Positions 26,185-34,441 of a DNA stretch of 64,000 nt are shown here, in pieces; the stretch's first letter is position 1, and every line of letters starts with the position of its first letter. This DNA comes from Albimonas marina (GTDB lineage Bacteria; Pseudomonadota; Alphaproteobacteria; Rhodobacterales; Rhodobacteraceae): NCBI RefSeq assembly GCF_029223255.1, contig NZ_JARHUC010000005.1, forward strand, positions 1 to 64,000. Reading direction: 5' to 3'. The notes under the pieces are model-generated. The model worked only from the letters and a program-made list of their open reading frames with translations. It had not been told where the DNA came from and did not search any database. The translations under genes were made by a program, and so were the position numbers.

Positions 26185-27057
26185 ATGTCCAGAAACGACG
26201 CCGCCGGTGAGTCCGAGGCCAAGACCGCCCCTGCGCCGGTCTCCTCCCGCTCGGCCGTGCCGCTGGACCTGGACGGCGAGCAGTCCGAGCGCCTGGCCCA
26301 TGACCGCAAGTTCGTCTGGGCGCTGGCGCGGGGGCTCGAGATCCTGCGCGCCTTCTCCGCCCGGCCCGCGCCGCTGGGCAACTCGGAGCTCGCCGAGATC
26401 ACCGGCCTGCCCAAGGCCACGATCACCCGCCTGACCCACACGCTGACGGAACTGGGCTACCTGCGCCTGATCCGGCGCCTGTCGAAATACGAGCCCACCG
26501 CCGCCCTGCTGACGCTGGGCTACCCGGTGATCTCCTCCCTGCGCGTCCGGCTGGTGGCGCGCGAGCCGATGCAGAAGCTCGCCAACGACGCCGAGATGTC
26601 GATCGCGCTGGGCGCGCGGGACCGGCTGGGGATGATCTACGTCGACGCCTGCCACCCGGCCACCGTCTCGACCATCCGCCTCGACGTGGGCAACCGCGTG
26701 GACATGGCGACCACGGCGCTGGGGCGCGCCTTCCTCGCCGGCATCGCCGAGGCCGACCGCGAGTTCATCTTCGAGCGGCTGGCCCGCAAGCTGGGAACCG
26801 CCTGGCCCGACCTGAAGGCCCGCATCCTCGACGCCAAGGCCCAGGTGGACGAGCGCGGCTTCTGCATCGCCGACGGGGAGTGGCAGTCCGACATCCGCGC
26901 CGTCGCCGTGCCGGTCGTCTCGCCCGACAAGTCCGAGGCGATGGCGATGAACGCCGCCGGCCCCGGCTTCCTCGCCACGCGCGAGAAGCTGGAGACCGAG
27001 GTCGGCCCGCGCCTGGTGCATCTGGGCCGCTCGATCGCGCCGATGCTCAGCCGCTGA
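26185..27057 (+). CDS. IclR-family transcriptional regulator
   Basis: This 290-aa protein has an N-terminal winged helix-turn-helix (ALARGLEILRAFS, NSELAEITGLPKATITRLTH, about residues 52-105) and a C-terminal IclR effector domain (GMIYVDACHP, MATTALGRAFLAG, RGFCIADGEWQSDIRAVAVP). IclR regulators typically sense aromatic or aliphatic acids or their CoA esters and regulate a divergent catabolic operon. The ATG follows GACGAGGAGAGCCC. An enoyl-CoA hydratase/isomerase gene follows after 45 bases, so the effector is probably a pathway acyl compound. Confidence 0.93.
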   Translation: MSRNDAAGESEAKTAPAPVSSRSAVPLDLDGEQSERLAHDRKFVWALARGLEILRAFSARPAPLGNSELAEITGLPKATITRLTHTLTELGYLRLIRRLSKYEPTAALLTLGYPVISSLRVRLVAREPMQKLANDAEMSIALGARDRLGMIYVDACHPATVSTIRLDVGNRVDMATTALGRAFLAGIAEADREFIFERLARKLGTAWPDLKARILDAKAQVDERGFCIADGEWQSDIRAVAVPVVSPDKSEAMAMNAAGPGFLATREKLETEVGPRLVHLGRSIAPMLSR

Positions 27058-27102
27058 GATCCGAGCCGGGATCCGCCCGGCCCACGAAGGAGGAGACCCC
27101 CC

Positions 27103-27915
27103 ATGAAGGACCAGATGGAGGCCCCGGTCGAACCCGGCGCCGACGATCCCGTCTGCGTGACCCAGCGCATCGGCGCGACCGCGCTGGTGTGGATCAACGA
27201 CCCCAAGCGGCGCAACCCGCTGTCGATGGCCCTGCGCCCCGCCCTGATCGAGGCGATGGCCGAGGCGCAGGCCGACCCGGAGGTGCGCGCGATCGTGCTC
27301 GCCGGGGCCGGCGGCTGCTTCTCGGCGGGCGGCGACATCTCGACCATGAAGGGGATCACCGCCGCCTCGGGCCGCGCGCGCCTGCAGGACGTGCATCGCC
27401 TCGTGAAGATCGTGCAGGGCGGGACCAAGCCGGTGATCGCCGCGGTCGAGGGCTACGCGGTCGGCGCCGGCCTCTCCATCGCCGCGATGTGCGACATGGT
27501 CGTGGCCTCGTCCGAGGCGAAGTTCTCGCTGCCCTTCGGCAAGCTGGGACTGATGCCGGATCTGGGCGTCTTCCACACCCTGCCCGCGCGCATCGGCATG
27601 GGCCGCACCAAGCTGCTGGCGATGACCGGGCGGATGATCGACGCGCAGACCGCCGCCGACTGGGGCATCGTCGAGGAGATCTGCGCCCCCGGCGAGGCGG
27701 TCGAGAAGGCGCTCGCCATGGCCGAGGAGGTCGCGCGCTGCGCGCCGCTCTCGGTCGCCACCTCCAAGCAGACGCTGGCGCGCGGACCGATGAGCCTCGA
27801 CGCCCTGCTCTCGGCCGAGGCGGACACCCAGGCGCTGCTGTTCTGCTCGGACGACGTGAAGGAGGGCGTGGCCGCCTTCCTCGACAAGCGTCCGCCCGCC
27901 TTCAAGGGCGCCTGA
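27103..27915 (+). CDS. Enoyl-CoA hydratase/isomerase family protein
   Basis: This 270-aa crotonase-fold protein has oxyanion-hole segments CFSAGGDIST and EGYAVGAGLSIAAMCD and the active-site stretch KLGLMPDLGVFHTLP. At the second acid position it has Asp rather than the Glu of classical enoyl-CoA hydratase, a pattern seen more often in isomerases such as PaaG. It may therefore shift double bonds rather than hydrate. A strong ribosome site (AAGGAGGAGACCCCC) precedes the ATG. It follows the IclR gene on the same strand. Confidence 0.9.
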   Translation: MKDQMEAPVEPGADDPVCVTQRIGATALVWINDPKRRNPLSMALRPALIEAMAEAQADPEVRAIVLAGAGGCFSAGGDISTMKGITAASGRARLQDVHRLVKIVQGGTKPVIAAVEGYAVGAGLSIAAMCDMVVASSEAKFSLPFGKLGLMPDLGVFHTLPARIGMGRTKLLAMTGRMIDAQTAADWGIVEEICAPGEAVEKALAMAEEVARCAPLSVATSKQTLARGPMSLDALLSAEADTQALLFCSDDVKEGVAAFLDKRPPAFKGA

Positions 27916-28045
27916 GACCGGCGCACGACAGCCTCGCGGGCGCCGGCGCGCCCGCGAGCGGACCGGCGCCGGAATCGCCTCGTCCCGGCGGGTTTCCGCG
28001 GGGGCCTCGCTTGCGCGTCGGTTGGGGCGCGCCTATGGTCTCGCC

Positions 28046-28621
28046 ATGACCCGAAAGCCCCTCATCGTCGGCCTTGGCGGCACGCTCCGCGACTTCTCCT
28101 CCACCGAGAAAGCCCTTCGCATCGCCCTCGACGCCGCCGAGGCGCAGGGCTGCGAGACGGAGCTGATCGCGGGCCGCGCGCTCGACCTGCCCCCCTACTC
28201 GCCCGAGGATCCCTCGCGCACCGAGTCCGCCCGCCGCCTGATCCACGAGATCCGGCGCGCCGACGGGGTGATCCTGGGCTCGCCCGGCTATCACGGCGGC
28301 ATGTCGGGGCTGGTGAAGAACGCCATCGACTACATCGAGGACCTGCGCGAGGACGCCCGCCCCTACCTGGAGGGGCGCGCCGTGGGCGTGGTCGCCACCG
28401 GCGGCGGCTGGCAGGGCGCGGTGACCACGATGAACTCGCTGCGCGACGTGGTCCACGCCCTGCGCGGCTGGAACACGCCGCTGGGCGTCGCGGTGAACAC
28501 GGCCGAGCCGGTGTTCAGCCCCGACGGCGACTGCGAGGACGCCAAGATCCGCGGCCAGCTCGAGGCGCTGGGCCGGCAGGTGGCCGCGTTCGCCCGCGCC
28601 ACCCTCGACGCCGCCGCCTGA
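28046..28621 (+). CDS. NAD(P)H-dependent FMN reductase family protein
   Basis: This 191-aa flavodoxin-like protein has the FMN phosphate segment GLGGTLRDFSSTEKAL near the N-terminus, LGSPGYHGGMSGLVKNAIDY in the middle (the SPxYHGxxxGxxKNxxDW-type flavin motif) and VATGGGWQGAVTTMNSLR. Enzymes of this class reduce FMN or quinones with NAD(P)H. The ATG at 28046 starts the recognisable domain; the ribosome site is weak. It is convergent with a DUF4336 gene only seven bases away. Confidence 0.88.
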   Translation: MTRKPLIVGLGGTLRDFSSTEKALRIALDAAEAQGCETELIAGRALDLPPYSPEDPSRTESARRLIHEIRRADGVILGSPGYHGGMSGLVKNAIDYIEDLREDARPYLEGRAVGVVATGGGWQGAVTTMNSLRDVVHALRGWNTPLGVAVNTAEPVFSPDGDCEDAKIRGQLEALGRQVAAFARATLDAAA

Positions 28622-28628
28622 TCGCGGC

Positions 28629-29318
28629 CTAGAGCCAGCCGAACGCCCGCTTCAGCAGCGCCGCCGCGTCGCGCTCGACCGGCGCGCCGTGGGCGATCAC
28701 CAGCCGCTCCGCCGGCCAGTCGAACACGGGCGCGAGCGAGGCGCGCGCCGCCTCGCGGTCCTGGAAGGCCATGCGGAACTTGCGCGGCACGGTGGGCTCC
28801 GCCTCCTGCATCAGGTCCAGCTTCGCCACCAGCCCCCGCCAGCCGCGGAACCAGCCCGGCGGCAGCGCCTGAAGCAGGTCGGTGAAGATCGCCGTGCGGC
28901 TGGCGCGGTGGAAGACGGCGACCTCGGTGGTGACGCGGTTGCCTCGGATCGGGGCGATGTCCAGCGCCCCCTCGAAGGCCGACGGCGGCGGATCCTCCCC
29001 CAGCACGGCATGGATCACCATGTCGGGCCGCTTCTCGCGCACCCCGGGGGCGGCGAGCACGCGGACCCGCGGGACGGCCTGCACCCAGTCGGGCAGGAAC
29101 AGGTGGTGCAGGTCGTTGGGCGCGAGCAGCCAGCGCACCGGGCCCAGCGCCTCGACCTCCGCCAGCAGCGCGTCGTTCGGCGCAACGGGCGACCAGACGG
29201 CGAGGCCGGCGTCCCCCAGGCGCATCACCGCCATGCGGGTGGGGAAGCGGAACCCCGCCATCCCCTCCACCACCGGCCCCTCGGCCAGCCACAGGTCGGT
29301 TCCGAAGGGGGCGAGCAT
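28629..29318 (-). CDS. DUF4336 domain protein, metallo-beta-lactamase-like
   Basis: This 229-aa protein begins APFGTDLWLAEGPVV and has the segment WLLAPNDLHHLFLPDW. These fit DUF4336, a family that looks like a metallo-beta-lactamase fold with altered metal ligands. Later segments (TEVAVFHRASRTAIFTDLLQ, RLVIAHGAPV) are consistent. No function is established for the family. It is monocistronic, and the start codon is followed by typical coding sequence; the ribosome site is weak. Confidence 0.75.
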   Translation of the reverse strand: MLAPFGTDLWLAEGPVVEGMAGFRFPTRMAVMRLGDAGLAVWSPVAPNDALLAEVEALGPVRWLLAPNDLHHLFLPDWVQAVPRVRVLAAPGVREKRPDMVIHAVLGEDPPPSAFEGALDIAPIRGNRVTTEVAVFHRASRTAIFTDLLQALPPGWFRGWRGLVAKLDLMQEAEPTVPRKFRMAFQDREAARASLAPVFDWPAERLVIAHGAPVERDAAALLKRAFGWL

Positions 29319-29748
29319 CGCGATCTCCCGCGTCGCGGCAGGGAGGCCTGCGCTTCGCGCGGAGGCTAGCGGAGGGGCGGCGCGGGAGGCAAGGCCGAGC
29401 GCCGGCCCATCCGCCCGCAGGTTCTCCGCCCGGCGCGGGACCGTGCAACGCCCGCCGCCCGGCGCAGGGGGAAGCCCCGGCCACGGGGGACCGGGGCGGG
29501 CGCCCGAGGCGGAGGGAGGCGCGCCGCCTCCAGCGGGTCGTCGGGGCCCGGGAGAGGGAGTGGCCCCGGCTCGGAGGCCGGGGCGCCCGCTTGGCGGCGG
29601 GCCCGTGCAGGTTTGCCAGTCGCCTGCCCGCGGCTGGCGGAGGGAGAGGCCCCGGCTCGCGGGCCGGGTCGCGCTTCACTACCGGGCCTGCGCCCAGATG
29701 CGAAGGGGCGGCCCGAGGGCCGCCCCCTGTCTCTCCCGTCGCCTCGGC
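29319..29748. repeat. Intergenic cluster of G+C-rich hairpins
   Basis: Four hairpins lie close together in this 430-bp gene-free stretch: GCCCCGGCCACGGGG region at 29474-29497, GCCCCGGC/GCCGGGGC at 29563-29584, GCCCGC/GCGGGC at 29585-29602, and CCCCGGC/GCCGGG around 29650-29668. The phrase GAGxGGCCCCGGCTCG occurs twice. They resemble short dispersed palindromic repeats rather than a single terminator. Confidence 0.5.
29704..29727 (-). terminator. Terminator of the acyl-CoA synthetase gene
   Basis: GGGGCGGCCC and GGGCCGCCCC form a 10-bp stem with a two-base loop 22 bases after the synthetase stop codon. The following TTCGC on the minus strand is a poor T-tract. Confidence 0.6.
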
Positions 29749-31314
29749 TCAGGCGATGCGGCGGTCGCGGCCTTCCCAGTACTTGTCGCGCAGCTGGCGC
29801 TTGTAGAGCTTGCCGTTGTCCGCCCGCGGCAGCTGGTCGATGAAGTCGACCGTGCGGGGGCATTTCACATGGCTCAGGTGCGCGCGGCAGAAGTCGATGA
29901 TCTCCTGCGCCAGCTCGGGCGAGGGCGAGAGGCCGGCGGGCAGCTCGATCACCGCCTTCACGGACTCGCCGAACTCCTCGTCCGGCACGCCGATCACCGC
30001 CACGTCGCCCACCTTGGGATGGGTCGCCAGCAGGTTCTCGATCTCGGCCGGGTAGATGTTCACGCCGCCCGAGACGATCATGAAGGTCTTGCGGTCGGTC
30101 AGGAACAGGTAGCCGTCCGCGTCCACGTAGCCGACGTCGCCCAGCGTGGTCCAACCCTTGTCGTTGCGGCTGTCCGCGGTCTTCTGCGGGTCGTTGTGAT
30201 ACTCGAAGCTCGGCCCGTCGGAGAAATAGATCGTCCCCTCGGTCCCCGCCGGAACCTCGTTCCCGTCGTCGTCGCAGATCCGCACCCGGCCCAGGATCGT
30301 GGTCCCCACCGAGCCGGGCTTCTTCAGCCACTCTTCCGAGCTGATCGTGCACACGCCGTTCGCCTCCGAGCCGGCGTAGTATTCCTCGATCACCGGCCCC
30401 CACCACTCGATCATCGCCTTCTTCACCTGCGGCGGGCACGGCGCGGCGGCGTGGATCGCGCAGCGCAGGGAGCTCAGGTCGTATTTCGCCTTCACCTCCT
30501 CGGGCAGGCGCAGCATCCGCACGAAATGGGTCGGCACCCACTGGGAATGGGTGACCTTGTGCTTTTCGATCGTGGCCAGCGCCGCCTCGGGGTCGAACTT
30601 GCCCGAGACGATCATCGTGCCGCCCCAGCGCATCACCCGCAGGGCGTAGCCGATGGGGGCCGCGTGATACATCGGCGCGGGGTGGAACCAGACGGTCTGG
30701 TCGGTGATCCCCCAGCGGTCGCAGGTCAGGAACATGCCCTTGGTGGGGGTGCCGAAGGGCGCCTCGGACATCGGGCGCACCACGCCCTTGGGCTTGCCGG
30801 TGGTGCCCGAGGAATAGAGCATCTCCGAGCCTTCGGACTGGTCGGCGATGGGATGGTCGGGGAACTTCTCGAGCGCCTTTTCGAACGAGACGTAGCCCCC
30901 GCCCGCGTCGTCGAGCATGAAGCGCGCGCCCGGCAGCAGCTTCGGCCCGGTCAGCTTCTCGGCGACCGCGCGCTTGGCCTGCGAGGTGACCAGGATCTTC
31001 GCGCCCGAGTCGTTGAGCAGGTAGTCCACCTCCTCCGGCGTCAGGTGGGTCGGGATCGGGGTGACCTTCAGGCCCGCGCGCATGAAGCCCCAGAAGATCG
31101 GCGTGTAGTCGATCCGGTTCTCGAGGAACACCGCCGCGCGGTCGCCGCGCTGCAGCCCGAAGCTGCGCGCCAGGTGGACGACCCGGTTGGAGAGCGATTC
31201 TACCTCGGCGTAGGTGATCGCCTCGCCGGTGACCTGGTGCAGGAAGGCCGGCTTGTTCGGGGTCCGCACGGCCCAGACGCCCGGGTGCTTCTCGTCCTCG
31301 CGGAATTCGCTCAC
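29749..31314 (-). CDS. AMP-forming acyl-CoA synthetase
   Basis: This 521-aa enzyme of the ANL superfamily activates a carboxylic acid with ATP and CoA. The P-loop SSGTTGKPKGVV, the segment EEYYAGSEANGVCTIS, the hinge region WTTLGDVGYVDADGYLFLTD and the late Lys motif ADNGKLYKRQLRDKY are all present. The start is a GTG at 31314 with GGAGGAGCG upstream. The segment around ITSEEW differs from fatty-acid FadD enzymes; with its thiolase/DUF35 neighbours it may act on a branched or cyclic acid. Divergent from DUF35-thiolase across a region with a matched operator pair. Confidence 0.92.
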   Translation of the reverse strand: MSEFREDEKHPGVWAVRTPNKPAFLHQVTGEAITYAEVESLSNRVVHLARSFGLQRGDRAAVFLENRIDYTPIFWGFMRAGLKVTPIPTHLTPEEVDYLLNDSGAKILVTSQAKRAVAEKLTGPKLLPGARFMLDDAGGGYVSFEKALEKFPDHPIADQSEGSEMLYSSGTTGKPKGVVRPMSEAPFGTPTKGMFLTCDRWGITDQTVWFHPAPMYHAAPIGYALRVMRWGGTMIVSGKFDPEAALATIEKHKVTHSQWVPTHFVRMLRLPEEVKAKYDLSSLRCAIHAAAPCPPQVKKAMIEWWGPVIEEYYAGSEANGVCTISSEEWLKKPGSVGTTILGRVRICDDDGNEVPAGTEGTIYFSDGPSFEYHNDPQKTADSRNDKGWTTLGDVGYVDADGYLFLTDRKTFMIVSGGVNIYPAEIENLLATHPKVGDVAVIGVPDEEFGESVKAVIELPAGLSPSPELAQEIIDFCRAHLSHVKCPRTVDFIDQLPRADNGKLYKRQLRDKYWEGRDRRIA

Positions 31315-31336
31315 TGGGATCGCTCCTCCATCTGCG

Positions 31337-31353
31337 CCTGTCGGCCGGCAGGT
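31337..31353. promoter_or_regulatory. Operator copy 1 of an exact 17-bp inverted pair
   Basis: CCTGTCGGCCGGCAGGT lies about 20 bases upstream of the synthetase GTG. It is itself nearly palindromic, and its exact reverse complement occurs at 31541-31557. The form (18-bp near-palindrome) suits a TetR-type repressor; no such regulator gene lies in the window. Confidence 0.55.
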
Positions 31354-31540
31354 CTTTCGCTTTGCTTAGCGTGTTATAACGGCGGACGCACGCGCTGGGC
31401 GCCCGGACGCAAGGGGATGCGGCGCCAAGTCCCGCTGTGCGGAACCGGGAGGGCGATTTTGCACGCCGCCCTCTCCTTTGCCGGTTCGGAGACTCCTGCT
31501 CGGCCGCCGCCGCCGCGCTTGACTTGGCCGCGGCCCGCGG

Positions 31541-31557
31541 AAAACCTGCCGGCCGAC
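31541..31557. promoter_or_regulatory. Operator copy 2 of an exact 17-bp inverted pair
   Basis: ACCTGCCGGCCGACAGG (extending to T at 31558) is the reverse complement of the copy at 31337-31353. A -35-like TTGACT lies at 31516-31521, placing this copy over or next to the expected -10 of the DUF35-thiolase promoter, which would suit repression. A separate TTATAA sequence at 31374-31379 lies between the two copies. Confidence 0.55.
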
Positions 31558-31630
31558 AGGTGGTGGCGCAAGCCCCGGCCGCGCCCCCGGGCCCGACCCC
31601 CGGCCCCGCCCTCGACAGGGAGACGAAACC

Positions 31631-32044
31631 TTGAGCGATCCGAAACGCTTCGTGCCGGCGCCCACGCCGGAGACCGCGCATTTCTGGGAGGGCGCGCGCC
31701 AGGGCGAGCTGCGCCTGCAGCGCTGCACCGCCTGCGGCGACGCATATTTCCCGCCCCGCGCCTTCTGCCCCGAATGCGGCTCGCGCGAGGTGAAGGTCGA
31801 GGCCGCGTCCGGCCGCGCCCGCCTCTATTCCTACGTCATCAACCACCTGCCGGCGCCGGGCTTCGCCGCCCCCTACGCCATCGCGGTGGTCGAGCTCGAG
31901 GAAGGCCCGCGGATGATGTCCAACATCCTCGAGTGCGAACAGACGCCCGAGGCGCTGGTCCTCGACATGCCCCTCGAAGTCACCTTCGAGAAGCTGAGCG
32001 ACGAGATCTCCCTCCCCCAGTTCCGCCCGGCGAAAGGGGCCTGA
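31631..32044 (+). CDS. Zn-ribbon OB-fold protein (DUF35), acyl-CoA-binding partner of the thiolase
   Basis: This 137-aa protein starts at a TTG with GGGAGACG upstream. Residues 25-50 form a rubredoxin-like zinc ribbon with Cys32-x2-Cys35 and Cys46-x2-Cys49. The rest is an OB-fold (LYSYVINHLPAPGF, PYAIAVVELEEGPRM). DUF35 proteins bind acyl-CoA and pair with thiolase-like enzymes, for example in the Ltp2 retro-aldolase complex of steroid side-chain degradation. The thiolase gene starts two bases after this stop, which strongly supports a complex of the two products. Confidence 0.92.
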   Translation: MSDPKRFVPAPTPETAHFWEGARQGELRLQRCTACGDAYFPPRAFCPECGSREVKVEAASGRARLYSYVINHLPAPGFAAPYAIAVVELEEGPRMMSNILECEQTPEALVLDMPLEVTFEKLSDEISLPQFRPAKGA

Positions 32045-32046
32045 GC

Positions 32047-33186
32047 ATGACCCCCAATTCCGTCGCCATCGTCGGCGCCGCCGAGACCACCGAGCTCGGC
32101 AAGATCCCGACCCTCTCCCAGATCGGCCTGCACGCCGACGCCGCCCTGAACGCGATCGCGGACGCCGGGCTGACGATCAAGGACATCGACGGCGTCGCCA
32201 CCGCCGGCCACAACGCGGTCGAGGTCGCGCATTACCTGGGCATCACCCCGTCGTGGGTCGACGGCACCTCGGTCGGCGGCTGCTCCTTCATGGTCCACGT
32301 GCGCCACGCGGTGGCGGCGCTGGAATCCGGCATGTGCAAGACCGTCCTCATCACCCATGGCGAGAGCGGCCGCTCCCGCCTCGGGCGCTACGGGAACGCG
32401 ATCTTCCCCTCGCTCTTCGACCAGCAGTTCGAGCAGCCCTACGGCGTCACCGCCCCTCCGAACCGCTTCACCCTGCCGGTGCTGCGCAAGATGAAGGACG
32501 ACGGGCTGACCGAGGAGCAGCTGGCCATGGTCGCGGTGGTCCAGCGCGAGTGGGCGGCCTTCCATCCCCGCGCCAGCTTCCGCGACCCGATCACGGTGGA
32601 CGACGTCCTGAACTCCCGCATGATCGCCTGGCCGTTCCGCCTGCTGATGTGCTGCCTGGTCACCGACGGCGGCGGGGCGCTGATCCTGACCAAGGCCGAC
32701 CGCGCGAAGGACTTCCCCACCAAGCCCGTCTACGTGCGCGGCGTCGGCGAGGGGGCGGAGACGCCCGTCGTCTCCCAGATGAAGGACTTCGGCAGTTCCG
32801 CGGCCTTCCGCACCTCGGCCCGCCTGGCGTTCGAAAGCGCCGGCATCACCCACGCGGACGTCGATCACCTGATGATCTACGACGCCTTCGCCCACCTGCC
32901 GGTCTACGGGCTCGAGGACCTGGGCTTCGTGGGCCGCGGCGAGGGCGGGGCCTTCATCGCCGAGGGGCACACCCGCCCCGGCGGCAAGCTGCCGCTGAAC
33001 ACCAACGGCGGGGGGCTGAGCTACATGCACTCGGGCATGTACGGCATGTACGCGCTGCAGGAGGGCGTGCGCCAGATGCGCGGCGTCTCGCCCGCCCAGG
33101 TCGAGGGGGCGAAGATCTCGCTGGTCCACGGGGTGGGGGGCATGTTCGCCGCCTCCGGCACCGTGGTCCTGACCAACGAGGCCTGA
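32047..33186 (+). CDS. Thiolase-family protein, SCP2/Ltp-like
   Basis: This 379-aa protein has the thiolase fold in the SCP2-like branch. It starts SVAIVGAAETTELGK, has Cys79 in TSVGGCSFMVHVRHA at the nucleophile position, and NTNGGGLSYMHSGMYGMYAL with the histidine region of the lipid-transfer-protein type. Such proteins either cleave beta-ketoacyl-CoAs or act as retro-aldolases with a DUF35 partner. The two-base gap to the DUF35 gene indicates stoichiometric production. Hydroxyacyl-CoA dehydrogenase genes are not present here, so the pathway is incomplete in this window. Confidence 0.9.
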   Translation: MTPNSVAIVGAAETTELGKIPTLSQIGLHADAALNAIADAGLTIKDIDGVATAGHNAVEVAHYLGITPSWVDGTSVGGCSFMVHVRHAVAALESGMCKTVLITHGESGRSRLGRYGNAIFPSLFDQQFEQPYGVTAPPNRFTLPVLRKMKDDGLTEEQLAMVAVVQREWAAFHPRASFRDPITVDDVLNSRMIAWPFRLLMCCLVTDGGGALILTKADRAKDFPTKPVYVRGVGEGAETPVVSQMKDFGSSAAFRTSARLAFESAGITHADVDHLMIYDAFAHLPVYGLEDLGFVGRGEGGAFIAEGHTRPGGKLPLNTNGGGLSYMHSGMYGMYALQEGVRQMRGVSPAQVEGAKISLVHGVGGMFAASGTVVLTNEA

Positions 33187-33193
33187 GGGGGGA

Positions 33194-33227
33194 CCCGGCG
33201 CGGCGGGGCGCCCCCGCCGCGCCCGGG
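33194..33227. terminator. Convergent hairpin terminator
   Basis: CCCGGCGCGGCGGGG pairs with CCCCGCCGCGCCCGGG between the thiolase gene (plus) and the LacI gene (minus). The stem is long and nearly perfect; T-runs are lacking. Confidence 0.55.
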
Positions 33228-33237
33228 CCCGCCCGGT

Positions 33238-34257
33238 TCAGCCCGCGACGGTCGAGGCGCGCACCGTCAGGCGCGCGTCGGGGGCGCGGGCCGGGCCGAC
33301 GAGCGCGTCGCCCTCGATCATCGGGATCAGCATCTTCACCGCCTCGCGCGCCACCTCCGGCAGGCCGAGGTTCACCGCCGTCAGCGGCGGGTCCGCGGCC
33401 AGCGAGCGGGGGCCGTCGTAGCGGGTGGCGATGCGCAGGTCGCCGGGGATCGAGCGGCCGATCTCGCGCGCCGCCTGGCAGGCGCCGGCGGCGAACACGT
33501 CCACCATCGCCAGGATCGCGTCCACCTCCGGATGCTCCTGCAGCAGGCGCAGCGCCTCGGCGCGGCCCAGCGCCATGCCCCCGCTCTCGTCCAGGCGCAG
33601 GTGCACCGGGGCCATGCCGCGGGATTCGGCGAAGCGGGCGTACTCGGCCTCCGTCTCCTCGTGGCTGGCGCGGCGGGCGGCGGCGGTGATCAGCGCGATG
33701 CGCCGGGCGCCCGTCTCCTCGAGGTGGCGGAGCAGCAGCGCCGCCGTCTCGCCCGAGCGCAGGTCGACCGCGGGCGCGTCGTCGCGCCCCGGCTGGCGGC
33801 CGATGCGCACCACCGGCAGGCCGCGGGCGTCGAGCAGCTCGGCGAACGGGTCGTCGCGCGCCGGCTCGATCAGCAGCGCCCCGTCGATCAGCAGGTCGTC
33901 GACCGAGGGCGAGGCCTCCATCGGCGGGATCAGCATCAGCGAGAGGCCCGAGCGCATCGCCTCCTCGGCCGCGGTCGCCGCGATCTCCATCATGAAGCCC
34001 AGCCGGGAGGTTCCCCCCGTCACCGCGAAGGGCATCGCCGAGAACAGCCCGATCGCCGAGGCCCGGCCCGAGCGCAGCCGCCGCGCCACCGGGTTGGCCC
34101 GGTAGCCCAGCCGCTCGGCGGTGGCCTTCACCTTCGCCACCAGCTCCTCGTCCACGTAGCGCCGCCCCGAGAGGGCGTTCGAGACCGTGGAGGGCGCCAC
34201 GTTCAGCTCCCGCGCGATATCCAGGATGGTGACCTTGCGTCCCCGATTCGCAGCCAT
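33238..34257 (-). CDS. LacI-family transcriptional repressor
   Basis: This 339-aa protein has a classic LacI N-terminal domain (VTILDIARELNVAPSTVSNA, then LSGRRYVDEEL and the hinge NPVARRLRSGRAS) followed by a periplasmic-binding-protein-like effector domain. It presumably senses an organic substrate of the divergent arylsulfotransferase-like/ABC operon. The ATG at 34257 is chosen because it starts the conserved domain; an upstream in-frame start at 34299 would only add a Met-rich, non-conserved tail. Operator-like sequences lie in the divergent region. Confidence 0.93.
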   Translation of the reverse strand: MAANRGRKVTILDIARELNVAPSTVSNALSGRRYVDEELVAKVKATAERLGYRANPVARRLRSGRASAIGLFSAMPFAVTGGTSRLGFMMEIAATAAEEAMRSGLSLMLIPPMEASPSVDDLLIDGALLIEPARDDPFAELLDARGLPVVRIGRQPGRDDAPAVDLRSGETAALLLRHLEETGARRIALITAAARRASHEETEAEYARFAESRGMAPVHLRLDESGGMALGRAEALRLLQEHPEVDAILAMVDVFAAGACQAAREIGRSIPGDLRIATRYDGPRSLAADPPLTAVNLGLPEVAREAVKMLIPMIEGDALVGPARAPDARLTVRASTVAG

Positions 34258-34292
34258 GTGCCCCCGCCCCTGACCGGATTCCGCCCATGAAA

Positions 34293-34384
34293 TGCGCAAA
34301 CCCTGCGCAAACGGCGTGCATCCGCCCTCAATTGCCCGCCTCTTGGCAGGTTTCGCTTCACATCGCCCGGAAAAAACGTTTTTC
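34293..34384. promoter_or_regulatory. Candidate LacI-family operator region
   Basis: The palindrome GAAAAAACGTTTTTC at 34370-34384 has the central CG and A/T arms typical of LacI-family operators and stands out in this G+C-rich genome. Nearer the lacI-type gene, TGCGCAAAC is directly repeated at 34293-34301 and 34304-34312, one helical turn apart. Both lie between the repressor gene and the operon at 34442. Confidence 0.6.
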
Positions 34385-34441
34385 TTGGGGCGTCAAATCG
34401 TTTTCCCCCGCGGCGCACCGCGCAACTGGAGGCCGAGACAG

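Noticed and set aside
29319-29748. CRISPR-like array
   Set aside because: The hairpins are not regularly spaced and have no constant repeat with spacers.
34292-34441. Extended start of the arylsulfotransferase-like protein
   Set aside because: It would run across the operator palindrome; the ATG at 34442 has a good ribosome site.
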